From Micromonosporaceae bacterium (GTDB lineage: Bacteria > Actinomycetota > Actinomycetes > Mycobacteriales > Micromonosporaceae), in assembly GCA_016926535.1 (NCBI GenBank), contig JAFGOK010000007.1, positions 1 to 35,406 on the forward strand: a stretch of DNA of 35,406 nt, given 5' to 3'. Below the pieces are notes generated by a model. The model was given only the letters and a program-made list of their open reading frames with translations, was not told the DNA's origin and ran no database searches. This document shows positions 6,600 to 16,199 of this stretch, one piece after another; position 1 is the first letter of the stretch, and the number at the start of each line of letters is the position of its first letter. Position numbers and translations under genes: made by a program.

Positions 6600-9500
6600 C
6601 GGTTTCTCCTTCGCTCGGCTGGCAGCGCGCCGAGTTCGTCACCGTCTCCGCCGTCGCCGCCATCATCACCGCCGCCATCATCACCGCCGCCATCACCACC
6701 ACCGCCGCCGTCGCCGACGCCGCTGGGTGCGTTGTCCTCGTCGGTGCCGGCCGCCGGTGTGCCAAACGACCAGTCCGGGGCGTCATAGACGGTGTCGAAC
6801 AGCCCCGATCCGGGCAGCAACAGGTTGATCTCGTTCTCGGTCTCCCGCATCGACCGGCCGACGGTCAGATCGGTCCACCCGCCGTTGCCGGCCGGCTCCA
6901 GCAACCCGACGATCCTTGTGCCGCCGGACTTCGCATCGGCGTATCCCAGCCGCGCGCTGCCGCGCTTGCGCTCAGCCCACCGATCGCACAACGTGTTGAT
7001 GCGTTCGGCCAGATAGTCGCTGTTGCGCCGCCCGCCAGCGCGGGCCGCCCGTGCCAGCATCCGCTGGCGGAGTGCCGTCACCGTCGCCCCGGCCAGGTCG
7101 ACCTCGAAGGCGTTGGCGTTGACCGAGTACCGCTCGGTAACGTTGCGGACCGCGGCGACGAACGTGGCCGCTGTCCCCCGGTCCAGGCTGCGCCGGGAGT
7201 ACGGGGTGACGCTCAGCGCCTCGACCTGCCGGTAGAACGTGGCGTGGTAGTGGGCGAAGTCCTCGAAGTGGGCCAGGTCCCGTGGCCTGGTCCAGTTGTA
7301 GACCGTCACCACCAGGCCGGGGCCGTCCTCAGGTGCCCGGCCGACCCGCGAGGATGCCTGGATGTACTCGGCGGTGTTCTTCGGCTGCCCGGTGACGACC
7401 ATCAACGCAAACCGCGACACATCCACGCCGACCTGCAGCATCGACGTGGCCAGCACAACATCAACCGGTGTGTGCCCCCACCCTTTGGGCAGGTCCGCGT
7501 CGCGTTTGCCGGCCTGCGCCGCACGGGCCTCGGCGACCATCGCCGCCCGCCGGGCGCTGGTGTGCCGCTGGTCGTCGAAGCGCTCCTCCAGCTCCTTGAG
7601 TACCGCGGCGATATCCCCGGAGTTGATCCGCGAGGTCAGCTCCCGGATGCTGAGCATCCCACCGATCGGCGTCCGGTTGGACAGGCCCCGGCGGCCACCG
7701 TTGCGCCGCACCCGGGTGGTCACGTCGTCGTCGAGGTAGCGGCGCATACCCGCCAGTTCCCGGGTGGCGTTGAAGTACCCCACCAGGGTCAGGTACGGAT
7801 CGGCGGGCGCCCCGTACCGGTCGAACAGGCTCTGCCCAGCCAACAGCAGGATCTCGGCCAGCCGGATCTCGGCGTGCTTCATCCGCACCCCGTGCGCACA
7901 TACCCCCAGGTAGCGGCGCCCCGGCGCGGCCGGGCCGACCGGCTGCTCGGTGGAGAAGAACGTGTCCGAGGCGTCCAGCACCTGCGGCGGAAAGATCGAA
8001 AGATCACGCGCGTAGAGCCGACGCACCTGCTCGGCGGCCCGTTTCGTGGTCGCCGTCGACGCGATGATCTTCGGCCCGGTCCGTACCCCCTCGGGGGTCA
8101 TCCACGCGCACAACTCCTCGACGGCCGACTCAAACAGCCCGACCGTCGTCCCCAACGCCCCGGAGATCAGGTGCAACTCGTCCTGGATGATCAGATCTGG
8201 TGGGCGCAGCCGCGTCACCGGCACGCTCACCACCTTCGCCAGCCCCGGCTTGGGGTTGTGCCGCCCCCCGCAGTCGACCTTCCCGTCCAGATCCGGGTGG
8301 CGGTATCCGTGGCGCGGGCAGCGCTGGCTGACCCGCCCGAACAGCATCCCGGCGAACCCGTACCACGGCAGCTGCGCCAGCTTGTCAACGGTCGCGATCA
8401 GCAGGCTCGGCGGGTACCGGTATATCTCCTCGTCGACGGTGAGGATCGGCAGCCCGCGCTGCTCCTGGTTGGCCTCCCCGTCCACGCCCGGCACCGTGGC
8501 GGTGCGGGAGAACGGGCACGCCTCCGGCCCCTCGCCCCGGCCGCAGTACAGCCGAACCCGGCGGCGGTCGTCGTCGGGGTGCAGGTCCCGGTGGGCTTGC
8601 AGTGGCTCGCCGCACCATGGGCACACCAGTGTCTGCAGCACGTTGACCTTCGCCCCGCCCCGGCCGGTCTCGCGGGCCTCGGCGATCTGGTCGGCCGCGT
8701 CGCGGTACCAGTTCGGCGACACCGACCCGCCGACCCACAACCCGATCCGGAACGGCACCCCGCCCCACGTCTGCGGGTCCTCGCGGCGCAGCAGCTCCGC
8801 CGCGCAGACCAGCGCCGCCGCCCGCTGGAACTGCTGCGCGGTCAGCAGCCGCAGCGTGTAGCGCATCAGCACCGCGACCCCGTCACCGCCGTCACGGGCG
8901 TCCACACCGGACCCGACAACGCCCTGCAGGCGGCGGATGGCGAACGTGTACGCCGCCAACCCCAGGTACGCCTCGGTCTTGCCGCCACCGGTCGGGAAGA
9001 ACAGCAGGTCCACGCTGCCGGTGCGCTGCGCGTGGCCCGGGTCGGTCAACGCCGGCAGGTTCAGCAGCACGAACGCCAACTGGAACGGCCGCCACATCGC
9101 CGCCCGCGGCTTTGCCACCGCCGCTGCGGCGTCCTGGTAGGACAGTGTCGGGTCGTCGCCGCGCAGCCCACCGATCGCGGTGGCGCGCCGCTGCGCGGCC
9201 ATCGCCTGGTTGGCGAACGCCAACGCCCGCCGCGCCTGCCCGGCCTGCGGCGTGTGGCCTGACAGCAGCTCGACCCCGTCGCGGATGCGCTGGGCTACCT
9301 GCCGGGCCCGGTGCACCGCCCCGGCCGCCGCGTCCCGCAACCCATCCGGCAACCCCGCGACCCGGGCGTCCTGGGCGGTCAGCCACCGGTCGTAGCCGTC
9401 AACCAGACCCCCCAGCGCCGCCGCCAACCCCGCCGGATCATCGTCGGCCGCCAGCCGCGCCAGCTCATCCATGCCCAGCGGGACGCCCGAGGCCGCACCC

Positions 9501-10474
9501 GCCGCGCTCACCTGCGGCACCTCGTACACCGGAAGCCACGTCGTCGCCAGCCGCCACGCCCGCCGCTGACCGGCGCGCACCTCGGCGTGCACCGCCACGT
9601 TGTGGCCGGTGGCATGGCGCAACCGGTCCCGGTACAGCAGCCGCAGATGCCGCTCTTCGGGATCACCCCCACCAGCAGCACCCCGCGCCCCGACACCCGG
9701 ATCGAGCGGATCATCGGCGGCGCAGAACACCGCTGCCTGCCCGCCGGGAGCGGTGACGGTGATAGCGGGCTGGAACAGCCACGTCACATCCCCGTTGGGT
9801 TTCTCCTCCGGCTGGCAGTTGACCAGCGTCAGCCGCACCACCCGCCGCCCGTCACGCGACCGGACCCGCACCCGCAGCCACACTCCGCCGGTCCCGTCGT
9901 CGATTTCCCCACCGGTGACACCGTCAGCCAGCGGCACACTGAACTCGCCGGCACCGTCGAGCGCGACCGTCAACGGCCGCGCCACCGGCTCGCGCACCCA
10001 CCGCCGCTTCGGCCGCCCTTCCTCGCTGGGGACCTCCTCCGGGCGGTAGCGCCCCCACTCCACCAGGACCGACACCGCCGCCGTCGCGGCGTCCACCGTG
10101 AACGACAGCCCCATCGACGACGCCCACATCCGCCCCGCGTGCTGCGGCGACACCGTCTCCGGCAGGTCGGCCTCCCCCGCCCCGTCCACGCCAAGATCGA
10201 CATCCGGCATGAGCATCTGCCCCGCGGCAGCACCCCCGGGCTCCGGGCGTGGGCCGAGCATCCCCGCCAGGTACCGCTCCCGCGGTCCCATCGACCCCAC
10301 CGCGAGCGCCTCGGTCGGCCCATCCCACGGCCCCAGCAGATCCCGGGCGACCAGGTCGCCGAGCTCATCGCGGATCTGGTAGCCGGTGGCCGCCTCGAAC
10401 TCCTGCGGCACCTGCCAGGCCGTCGGCCCACCATCGCGCGAGGCGCTGGGCCCGGCTGAAGCTGGATTCGACAC
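6596..10474 (-). CDS. drmA: DISARM helicase DrmA
   Basis: This encodes 1292 residues from GTG 10474, preferred over GTG 10516 because GGAGG lies 7 bases upstream. Helicase motifs are present in order: FFPTGGGKTEAYLGL (Walker A, about residues 488-500), QDELHLISG (DExH, about 764) and EYIQASSRVGR (motif VI, about 1035-1045). An insert with CPWCG (about 616) and a later CGRGEGPEAC could bind zinc. The N-terminal 480 residues are not matched to a named domain. The C-terminus ends in a Gly/Asp-rich low-complexity tail (about residues 1245-1285). DrmA is the superfamily 2 helicase that works with DrmB. It is the only gene of the operon separated from its upstream neighbour, by 74 bases. Confidence 0.93.
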   Translation of the reverse strand: MSNPASAGPSASRDGGPTAWQVPQEFEAATGYQIRDELGDLVARDLLGPWDGPTEALAVGSMGPRERYLAGMLGPRPEPGGAAAGQMLMPDVDLGVDGAGEADLPETVSPQHAGRMWASSMGLSFTVDAATAAVSVLVEWGRYRPEEVPSEEGRPKRRWVREPVARPLTVALDGAGEFSVPLADGVTGGEIDDGTGGVWLRVRVRSRDGRRVVRLTLVNCQPEEKPNGDVTWLFQPAITVTAPGGQAAVFCAADDPLDPGVGARGAAGGGDPEERHLRLLYRDRLRHATGHNVAVHAEVRAGQRRAWRLATTWLPVYEVPQVSAAGAASGVPLGMDELARLAADDDPAGLAAALGGLVDGYDRWLTAQDARVAGLPDGLRDAAAGAVHRARQVAQRIRDGVELLSGHTPQAGQARRALAFANQAMAAQRRATAIGGLRGDDPTLSYQDAAAAVAKPRAAMWRPFQLAFVLLNLPALTDPGHAQRTGSVDLLFFPTGGGKTEAYLGLAAYTFAIRRLQGVVGSGVDARDGGDGVAVLMRYTLRLLTAQQFQRAAALVCAAELLRREDPQTWGGVPFRIGLWVGGSVSPNWYRDAADQIAEARETGRGGAKVNVLQTLVCPWCGEPLQAHRDLHPDDDRRRVRLYCGRGEGPEACPFSRTATVPGVDGEANQEQRGLPILTVDEEIYRYPPSLLIATVDKLAQLPWYGFAGMLFGRVSQRCPRHGYRHPDLDGKVDCGGRHNPKPGLAKVVSVPVTRLRPPDLIIQDELHLISGALGTTVGLFESAVEELCAWMTPEGVRTGPKIIASTATTKRAAEQVRRLYARDLSIFPPQVLDASDTFFSTEQPVGPAAPGRRYLGVCAHGVRMKHAEIRLAEILLLAGQSLFDRYGAPADPYLTLVGYFNATRELAGMRRYLDDDVTTRVRRNGGRRGLSNRTPIGGMLSIRELTSRINSGDIAAVLKELEERFDDQRHTSARRAAMVAEARAAQAGKRDADLPKGWGHTPVDVVLATSMLQVGVDVSRFALMVVTGQPKNTAEYIQASSRVGRAPEDGPGLVVTVYNWTRPRDLAHFEDFAHYHATFYRQVEALSVTPYSRRSLDRGTAATFVAAVRNVTERYSVNANAFEVDLAGATVTALRQRMLARAARAGGRRNSDYLAERINTLCDRWAERKRGSARLGYADAKSGGTRIVGLLEPAGNGGWTDLTVGRSMRETENEINLLLPGSGLFDTVYDAPDWSFGTPAAGTDEDNAPSGVGDGGGGGDGGGDDGGGDDGGDGGDGDELGALPAERRRNR
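6656..6700. repeat. Three tandem 15-bp repeats in the 3' end of drmA
   Basis: Three copies of GCCGCCATCATCACC lie at 6656-6670, 6671-6685 and 6686-6700; the last has one change. On the coding strand they encode part of the Gly/Asp-rich tail. The array keeps the frame, so slippage by whole units would vary the tail length without breaking the gene. Confidence 0.8.
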
Positions 10475-10548
10475 GGGCGTGCCTCCCTCGTCCTCGTACG
10501 CCTCCCCGCGCCGCACCCCGGCACGCGGTCAATGAACGTTCTGATCCG

Positions 10549-12105
10549 CTACTGAGGTGGTCCGGCCGATTTTGCAGAGTCAACGGCCGAGACGCCGCTC
10601 GCCGGCCGAGGCTGCCGCGGCCCCGGCACCGGCCGAATTCCCGACGCCGCCGCACCACGCCGCGCCGCCGACGTACCGTCGTCGCCGTTCCGGCGCCGCC
10701 ACGACCGACGGCGAAGATGCGGGTACAGGATCAGCATCACGGGAACCAGCGCGACCAGGACCGAGAATCCGTAGGCGCCCAGATAGTGGTGATCGAACAT
10801 CGAACGGTCCGCCCTGACCTGCGTGGCGTTGACGCCGAAAAACGCGACCAGGAACCCGATCGGCACCCCGATGATGCTCAGGACGCTGGCGGCAACCGCG
10901 TTCCACCGCTGTTTGCGGTCCTCCCACGCACGGTCCCGGATGTCGATCGCCATGATCTCCGATCGGATACTGCCGGCCAGCTGAGTGAACATCCGGCTGA
11001 GCGTGTCAGCCTGCGCCTGCAGGTCCATCGCCTGATACAGGGCCGAATGGAAGCTTTCGATGCGCATCAACGGGAACTCGACGCTGAAGGTCAGGTCAAA
11101 TTCGAGGTTCCCCAGACGATCGACCAGATCCTCAAGGTCCCGGCGCTGCTGGATACCCACATCCTGCTCCTGGTGATCATGCCGGAACTCCCGGACCCGG
11201 CGGTGCGCCTCCCGCCAGATCTGCCGAAACCGCGACGCTGTACCGACTGCCTGCACCGTCGACAGAAACACACTGTCCTGGACGAAATGCTGATGGCCGT
11301 ACAAGAAACTGGCATACGGCGTGACAGCGCCAAGCGTCCGCGGCGGCTGGTTCATCTCCTTGGGACGCACCATCCGGGTGAATTCTTCACGATACGGCGG
11401 ATCGTTTCGGAACAGGATCTCCTTGACCACCTCACTGTCAGGTGCTGGCACGCCCGCAACATTCTCGGCGAACACGATCTGGTGCCGCTCCGGCAGCAAC
11501 GCAACGGTCTCACCCTCGATGGCCTCAACACCCACATCCTCGGCAAGCACGGCGATGTACTCCGCCAGCGGCACGCCGCCAATCGCCACGCCAGGGTTGA
11601 TGGAGCGCTCCAACACCTCACACACCACTGACGTACTCTGCGTCAGCAGCGGGCTCGCCAGGTCGAACGTCACCGCCGCGACGACCTGATCGGCCGGCAA
11701 CCCGAACAGCCAGCACTCCGCCATCACGATGCCGGTACTCGCCAGCGCGTCGTCACGCTCGCCGCAGTCCCCAGCGCCGAACGTCACCTGCTGCGGCTCG
11801 ATCAACCTGTGCAGCAACGGGCGGGGCAGCTGATCCTGGAAGTAGTTGTAGAAGTCCCGCAGTCGCCCCAGTTCAAAACTCGGCTCAGCATCGCGGGTCG
11901 CATTCTCCCGGTGCAGCCACTTGGTCGCATAGATGTTGATGACACGCACTTTCGCCGTCAATTCTTCCAACGGCACCGACGACTGCGGCGGCAGGTCTGG
12001 AACAGGCGCGCCGTCAACGCCGTCGGTCCCATTCGTCTCCACATCCGCCGCACGCGACCAGAACGGTGGCCGCCACCCAGCCTGGCCACCTCCCGCGCCC
12101 GTCAT
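10549..12105 (-). CDS. CorA-like two-helix membrane protein embedded in DISARM
   Basis: This encodes 518 residues from ATG 12105, sharing a base with the drmMI stop (TGATG) and with GGAG 8 bases upstream. About 400 soluble N-terminal residues lead into a helical stalk, then TM1 (about 403-425, ending IGFLVAFFGVNATQ) and TM2 (about 441-462, YGFSVLVALVPVMLILY), and a basic Pro-rich tail. Two C-terminal helices with a GxN signature after TM1 is the CorA metal-transporter plan; here it reads GVN rather than GMN. The N-terminal domain is not recognised. It is not a standard class 1 DISARM component. Known precedent: CorA-family membrane effectors occur in some type III CRISPR systems. A role as a membrane effector or ion channel triggered in defence is inference. 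Confidence 0.8.
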   Translation of the reverse strand: MTGAGGGQAGWRPPFWSRAADVETNGTDGVDGAPVPDLPPQSSVPLEELTAKVRVINIYATKWLHRENATRDAEPSFELGRLRDFYNYFQDQLPRPLLHRLIEPQQVTFGAGDCGERDDALASTGIVMAECWLFGLPADQVVAAVTFDLASPLLTQSTSVVCEVLERSINPGVAIGGVPLAEYIAVLAEDVGVEAIEGETVALLPERHQIVFAENVAGVPAPDSEVVKEILFRNDPPYREEFTRMVRPKEMNQPPRTLGAVTPYASFLYGHQHFVQDSVFLSTVQAVGTASRFRQIWREAHRRVREFRHDHQEQDVGIQQRRDLEDLVDRLGNLEFDLTFSVEFPLMRIESFHSALYQAMDLQAQADTLSRMFTQLAGSIRSEIMAIDIRDRAWEDRKQRWNAVAASVLSIIGVPIGFLVAFFGVNATQVRADRSMFDHHYLGAYGFSVLVALVPVMLILYPHLRRRSWRRRNGDDGTSAARRGAAASGIRPVPGPRQPRPASGVSAVDSAKSAGPPQ

Positions 12106-15100
12106 CAGAACAGCTCCGACTGGTTCGAAGTCATCCGACGTCCTCTCGCCCGCGCCGGCCGCGAGATCTGCTCGGCGGCGTACCGCTCCTGGTTGAGTTC
12201 CAGCAGTCGGTCGAGGATCTCCTGCCGCACCACCGGTCCGACCGTGTACCGGATCCCCTGCCTGGTCTCGTGGAAGCCGTGATCCAGCCCGGCCGAAAGA
12301 AGATCGTTCCAGCCGTACGCGCGGGCCACCGCCTCATCGATCGTGACGTGGATACGGCGTAGCTCCACAATATCCGGATCAAGGCAGACCGGGTTGTGCA
12401 CCAGGTTGTACGTCGCCGTCAGCCCCGCCTGCCGCGCCAGCATCAACTCCCGCCGATACCCGTCCAGCCGCTCCCCCGCCACCCGCAACTCACCCGTCAA
12501 CTCCGGCCGAGCGAACGTCTCGAACACATCCGTCGGCGAGTAGTTGAGATCAGCCTTCATCGTCGAACTCCGAGTGATCGCCCACCAGTAGTGCGCAGCG
12601 CTCGACAGCAACCCCAGCAGCGCCGGATCATCCGAAGCGAACACCCCGAGTTTGTGCGCGAACACCTGCCCGGTCGGCACCATCACCGGCATCACGACCT
12701 TGCTCACCAGAGTGATCACCACGACCCGCTCCAGCCCCCGGATCGCGCCGTACAGGGCTGGCGCCCGTTCAGCGAACTGCCACCAACGGTCGCGCCGAAC
12801 GGCGCGATTGTTTCGGGCTCGCTCGGGCTTGACGAGACGTTCGACCTGCTCGAAGCACTCCCCGTGGGTGGCAGCGCGTTCCTGTGGCCAGTCGTGGAAG
12901 TTGATGACCCAGCGGCTGGCCGCACCCTCCGGGGACGAGTTGAGGTCCTGGCCGTTGAGGTACGGAAACAGCACATCGGCGTTACGTCGGTCGGTGGTGA
13001 TGAGTCGCCGGGCACGCGCGGGCTCCATCGTGAACCCGAGACCGAGGATGTTCGAACCTTGGAACGCGATCCCGCTGTTGGCGGCGAGTCGGTGGGCCGG
13101 GCCGCCGACCCGTGATCGTGCGTCGAGAGCGGTGTTGATGCCAGTCACCGTGATCTCATCAAGCACCCGGGGCACTTCGGCGGCGACTTGCGGATGCGAG
13201 GTCCAGACCGCGCAGTACTGCAGGACCGCCGACTTCGATGGCCACGGGCGGCTCTTGACTGCCTGGCGGATCTCGACACCTGTGGCCACGATCTGGTCAA
13301 GCCCGATCTCGCGGGTGTCTCCTTGGGTGAGCGTGTTGGTGGCGATCAGCCCGGTCTGGCCGCGCCCGCTGAGCAGGGTGTGTGCCCGTAGCAGGAAGTA
13401 GGCGACCAGGTCTGCGCTCCCCCGCGCGCCACCGCCGATCCCGTGGACCAGGTGTTCGCGGTAGGCCGGGCCGAGCGCACCGGTCAGCTTCTGCCCGCCG
13501 AGGAAGGGCGGGTTGCCGATGATGGCGTCGAAGCCGCCGGCCTCGAAGACCTCGGGGAAGGCCAGCGGCCAGTGCAGCGGCTGCCGGGTGAAAGCGCCCG
13601 ACGGCAGGTCGGTGGCCAGCCACGCCTTCGAGTACTGTCGCGCGGTGTCGGCTGCTTCGCTCGTGCCAGAGGACAGCACGCGGACCTGGTCTGCGACGGC
13701 CAGTGAGGCGGCGTCGAGGCCTTTTGTGCCTCGGCCTGCGTGGGCGAGGGCCGCGCCGACGATGAGGTCGGCGTAGCTTGCGGCTTGCGCGGTGCGGGCC
13801 TGGATCGCGGCCAGGCTCTCGCGTTTGGATACGACGGCGGCGAGGTCGTTGCCGGGGCGGCCGGCGAGTTTGCGGCGGTCGTTGGCGATCTCTTCGATCA
13901 GTGGTCGCACGTGGTCCAGCTCGGCGAAGATTGTGTCCTCGTGGAGTTTGTGTCCTCGGGCTGGGTCGAGGTGCAGGGCTTCGATCTGGTCGATGCTGGT
14001 CACGCCGAGCAGCGAGTCGCCGGCCACGAGCCGGTCGTCGAGGAAGGTGAACGGTCGGGTCGGGTCCATGGAGACCAGCCACAGCGAGAGCTTGGCCATC
14101 TCCACGGCCATCGGGTTGATGTCGACGCCGTACAGGCAGTGCTGGATGATCTCGCGGCGGGCGTCGATCATCACTGGGTCGGCCTCGGCGTCGTCGGTGG
14201 CGTCGATGCGGCGGGTGTCGGCCAGGTATTCACGGGCTGCGATGTGTCCCTCGACCGACCAGGCTTCCACCAGCCGGCATGCCAGGTACCGGCAGGCGGC
14301 GACCAGGAAGGCCCCTGAGCCCATGGCGATGTCGGCCACCCGTAGCGCCAGGATGTCGGTACTCGGCCGCAGCGCCCACTGTGTTCGGTCCGCGGTCTGC
14401 AGCGGGCCAGGTGCGTAGACCAGCGGTTCCAGGGCGCCCTCGACGACCTGCTCGGCGAGGAACCGGGGTGTGTAGTGGGTGCCGGTGTTGCGCCGCAGCG
14501 GCGAGGCGGTGACGTACAGGGCGCCTTCGCGGATCACCGTGGGCAGGCCGCGCAGGTCCTCGCGGAGGATCCCGACGAACGGCAGTAGCCGCTCGGCCAG
14601 GTTCCGGTCGCCGCCGGCGGCGGCCAGCAGCCGCCGGATCGCCTCGGTGCGTTCCGCCCCGTCGGGCGGGGTCAGCTTGCGTTCCAGGGACTTCGCCGTG
14701 CCGATGCCGGAGTCCTTGTACGCGGCGGCGATCCCGTTGGCCAGGGTCTGCGGGGTGCGGTGGGTGTCGGCGAGGTGTTCCAGGTCGGCCAGCGGCACCT
14801 CCTCCTCCAGCCCGGCCTTGCCGATCAGGCCGACGACGGTCTGCTCGGCGCGGTAGCCGTCGAAGGAGAGCAGGCCCTCGTAGACGTAGCCGATCTGCTC
14901 GACGTCGATCGCGCGGAACGACAGCCGCCGCAGCTCCCGTTTGATCACGACGTACTGCACCGAGCGGAGCATGTGCAGCACGGTGCGGTCGTCGACGGCG
15001 ACGCCGGCCAGCCACGGGTACCGGTCGGGGTCGAAGATCGAGCCGTCGTAGGCGGGCATCGCCACGCGCGGGTGGTGGATGCCGTAGTACACGGCGGTGA

Positions 15101-16199
15101 ACAGCGCCAGCAGCCGCCGCCACGCCGCCGTCGAGTGTTCCAGCTCTTCTTCGCTGCCGGTGGCGTCGGCGCGTTGCTTGAGTTCGTCGCAGAGCCGCCC
15201 GGCCGAGTAGGCCGCCTCGTAGACCGGGTTGTCGGCGGGCAGCAGGCCGCGTTCCTCGGCGAACAGCAGGAACACCACCCGCATCATCACCGACACGGCC
15301 GCCCGGTAGACCTGCTCTGCGGGGACGTCGGCCAGCCCGGCCTCGCCGGCCTCGCGGACCCGCAGGTCGTGGCGGCCGATCGCGTCGACGAGCTGCTCGA
15401 CGGCGCGGCGGACCTGCACGCCGAGGGTTTCGGTGACCTCCTCCTGGTTGTCGCGGCTGTCGGCCAGCAGTACTGGCAGCCGCTCGGCCTGTGGTACCCC
15501 GAAGAAGCGGCGGCGGTGCAGCAGGCTGGCGAAGGCGCGGACCACGACCCGGTCGGCGGACTCCGGCCAGGTCACCGAGTCGAAGACGGCGACCCCGGTG
15601 ACGCCGCCGCGGGGTGCCCAGACCAGGGCCCACCAGCGGCCGTCGGTGACCAGGGCGAGGGGGACGTCGTGGTGGCGGCACAGCAGGGCGGCGCGGTCGA
15701 CCGGGGTCGCCGGCCACGGGTCGCCGCCGATGCGGCCGGTCGGATGAGTGCCAGCCGGGTGGACCAGGCCGAGCAGTGCCGGGGTGTCGGTACCCGGTTC
15801 GACGAGCGTGAACGTCGGGGTGAGTGTCGTGTCGTGCTGGGTGACCGGCATCGCCAGCGCCGCCATGCCGTCGGTGTGCAGCGCGTCGCCCCAGCCGAGC
15901 AGTCCATGCTGGACGAAGCCGAGCCAGCCGGCGGGGTCGGTGCGCCGGTCGGCGTGGGCCAGGCGCAGCGCCTCCCGGGTGGGCTGGTCGACCGCGTCAA
16001 GGGTCGGCCAGGCGCGGGTCAGCACCGGCACGGTCAGGAACGGGCCGGTGACGTCAACCAGGGCCAGCCAGTCCAGGTGCTGCTGGCGCCCGTCAACCGA
16101 CGGGCCTCGTCCCCGGGAGGCGGTCGCGCCCGCTGCGGGGCTTCGACGCGATGCGGGGTTTCTGCTCGGTGCTGGGCTTCGACGTGGGGCCGGGCTCAT
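12105..16199 (-). CDS. drmMI: DISARM adenine methyltransferase DrmMI
   Basis: This encodes 1364 residues from ATG 16199, which overlaps the drmD stop (ATGA). The SAM-binding motif I reads DIAMGSGAFLVAACRY (about 622-637), YGVDINPMAVEMAKLSLWL follows, and the catalytic motif IV is FDAIIGNPPFLGG (NPPF about 895-898). This is the N6-adenine, Eco57I-like arrangement. The first 35 residues are a Ser/Pro/Arg-rich, probably disordered tail. In class 1 DISARM the enzyme marks host DNA so that unmodified phage DNA is recognised as foreign. The size and the position after drmD match class 1. The recognition sequence cannot be read from the protein. Confidence 0.92.
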   Translation of the reverse strand: MSPAPRRSPAPSRNPASRRSPAAGATASRGRGPSVDGRQQHLDWLALVDVTGPFLTVPVLTRAWPTLDAVDQPTREALRLAHADRRTDPAGWLGFVQHGLLGWGDALHTDGMAALAMPVTQHDTTLTPTFTLVEPGTDTPALLGLVHPAGTHPTGRIGGDPWPATPVDRAALLCRHHDVPLALVTDGRWWALVWAPRGGVTGVAVFDSVTWPESADRVVVRAFASLLHRRRFFGVPQAERLPVLLADSRDNQEEVTETLGVQVRRAVEQLVDAIGRHDLRVREAGEAGLADVPAEQVYRAAVSVMMRVVFLLFAEERGLLPADNPVYEAAYSAGRLCDELKQRADATGSEEELEHSTAAWRRLLALFTAVYYGIHHPRVAMPAYDGSIFDPDRYPWLAGVAVDDRTVLHMLRSVQYVVIKRELRRLSFRAIDVEQIGYVYEGLLSFDGYRAEQTVVGLIGKAGLEEEVPLADLEHLADTHRTPQTLANGIAAAYKDSGIGTAKSLERKLTPPDGAERTEAIRRLLAAAGGDRNLAERLLPFVGILREDLRGLPTVIREGALYVTASPLRRNTGTHYTPRFLAEQVVEGALEPLVYAPGPLQTADRTQWALRPSTDILALRVADIAMGSGAFLVAACRYLACRLVEAWSVEGHIAAREYLADTRRIDATDDAEADPVMIDARREIIQHCLYGVDINPMAVEMAKLSLWLVSMDPTRPFTFLDDRLVAGDSLLGVTSIDQIEALHLDPARGHKLHEDTIFAELDHVRPLIEEIANDRRKLAGRPGNDLAAVVSKRESLAAIQARTAQAASYADLIVGAALAHAGRGTKGLDAASLAVADQVRVLSSGTSEAADTARQYSKAWLATDLPSGAFTRQPLHWPLAFPEVFEAGGFDAIIGNPPFLGGQKLTGALGPAYREHLVHGIGGGARGSADLVAYFLLRAHTLLSGRGQTGLIATNTLTQGDTREIGLDQIVATGVEIRQAVKSRPWPSKSAVLQYCAVWTSHPQVAAEVPRVLDEITVTGINTALDARSRVGGPAHRLAANSGIAFQGSNILGLGFTMEPARARRLITTDRRNADVLFPYLNGQDLNSSPEGAASRWVINFHDWPQERAATHGECFEQVERLVKPERARNNRAVRRDRWWQFAERAPALYGAIRGLERVVVITLVSKVVMPVMVPTGQVFAHKLGVFASDDPALLGLLSSAAHYWWAITRSSTMKADLNYSPTDVFETFARPELTGELRVAGERLDGYRRELMLARQAGLTATYNLVHNPVCLDPDIVELRRIHVTIDEAVARAYGWNDLLSAGLDHGFHETRQGIRYTVGPVVRQEILDRLLELNQERYAAEQISRPARARGRRMTSNQSELF

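Noticed and set aside
6563-9262. Plus-strand open frame of 899 codons
   Set aside because: It is a high-GC shadow of drmA, rich in Arg/Pro/Gly and without domains; drmA has all helicase motifs on the other strand.
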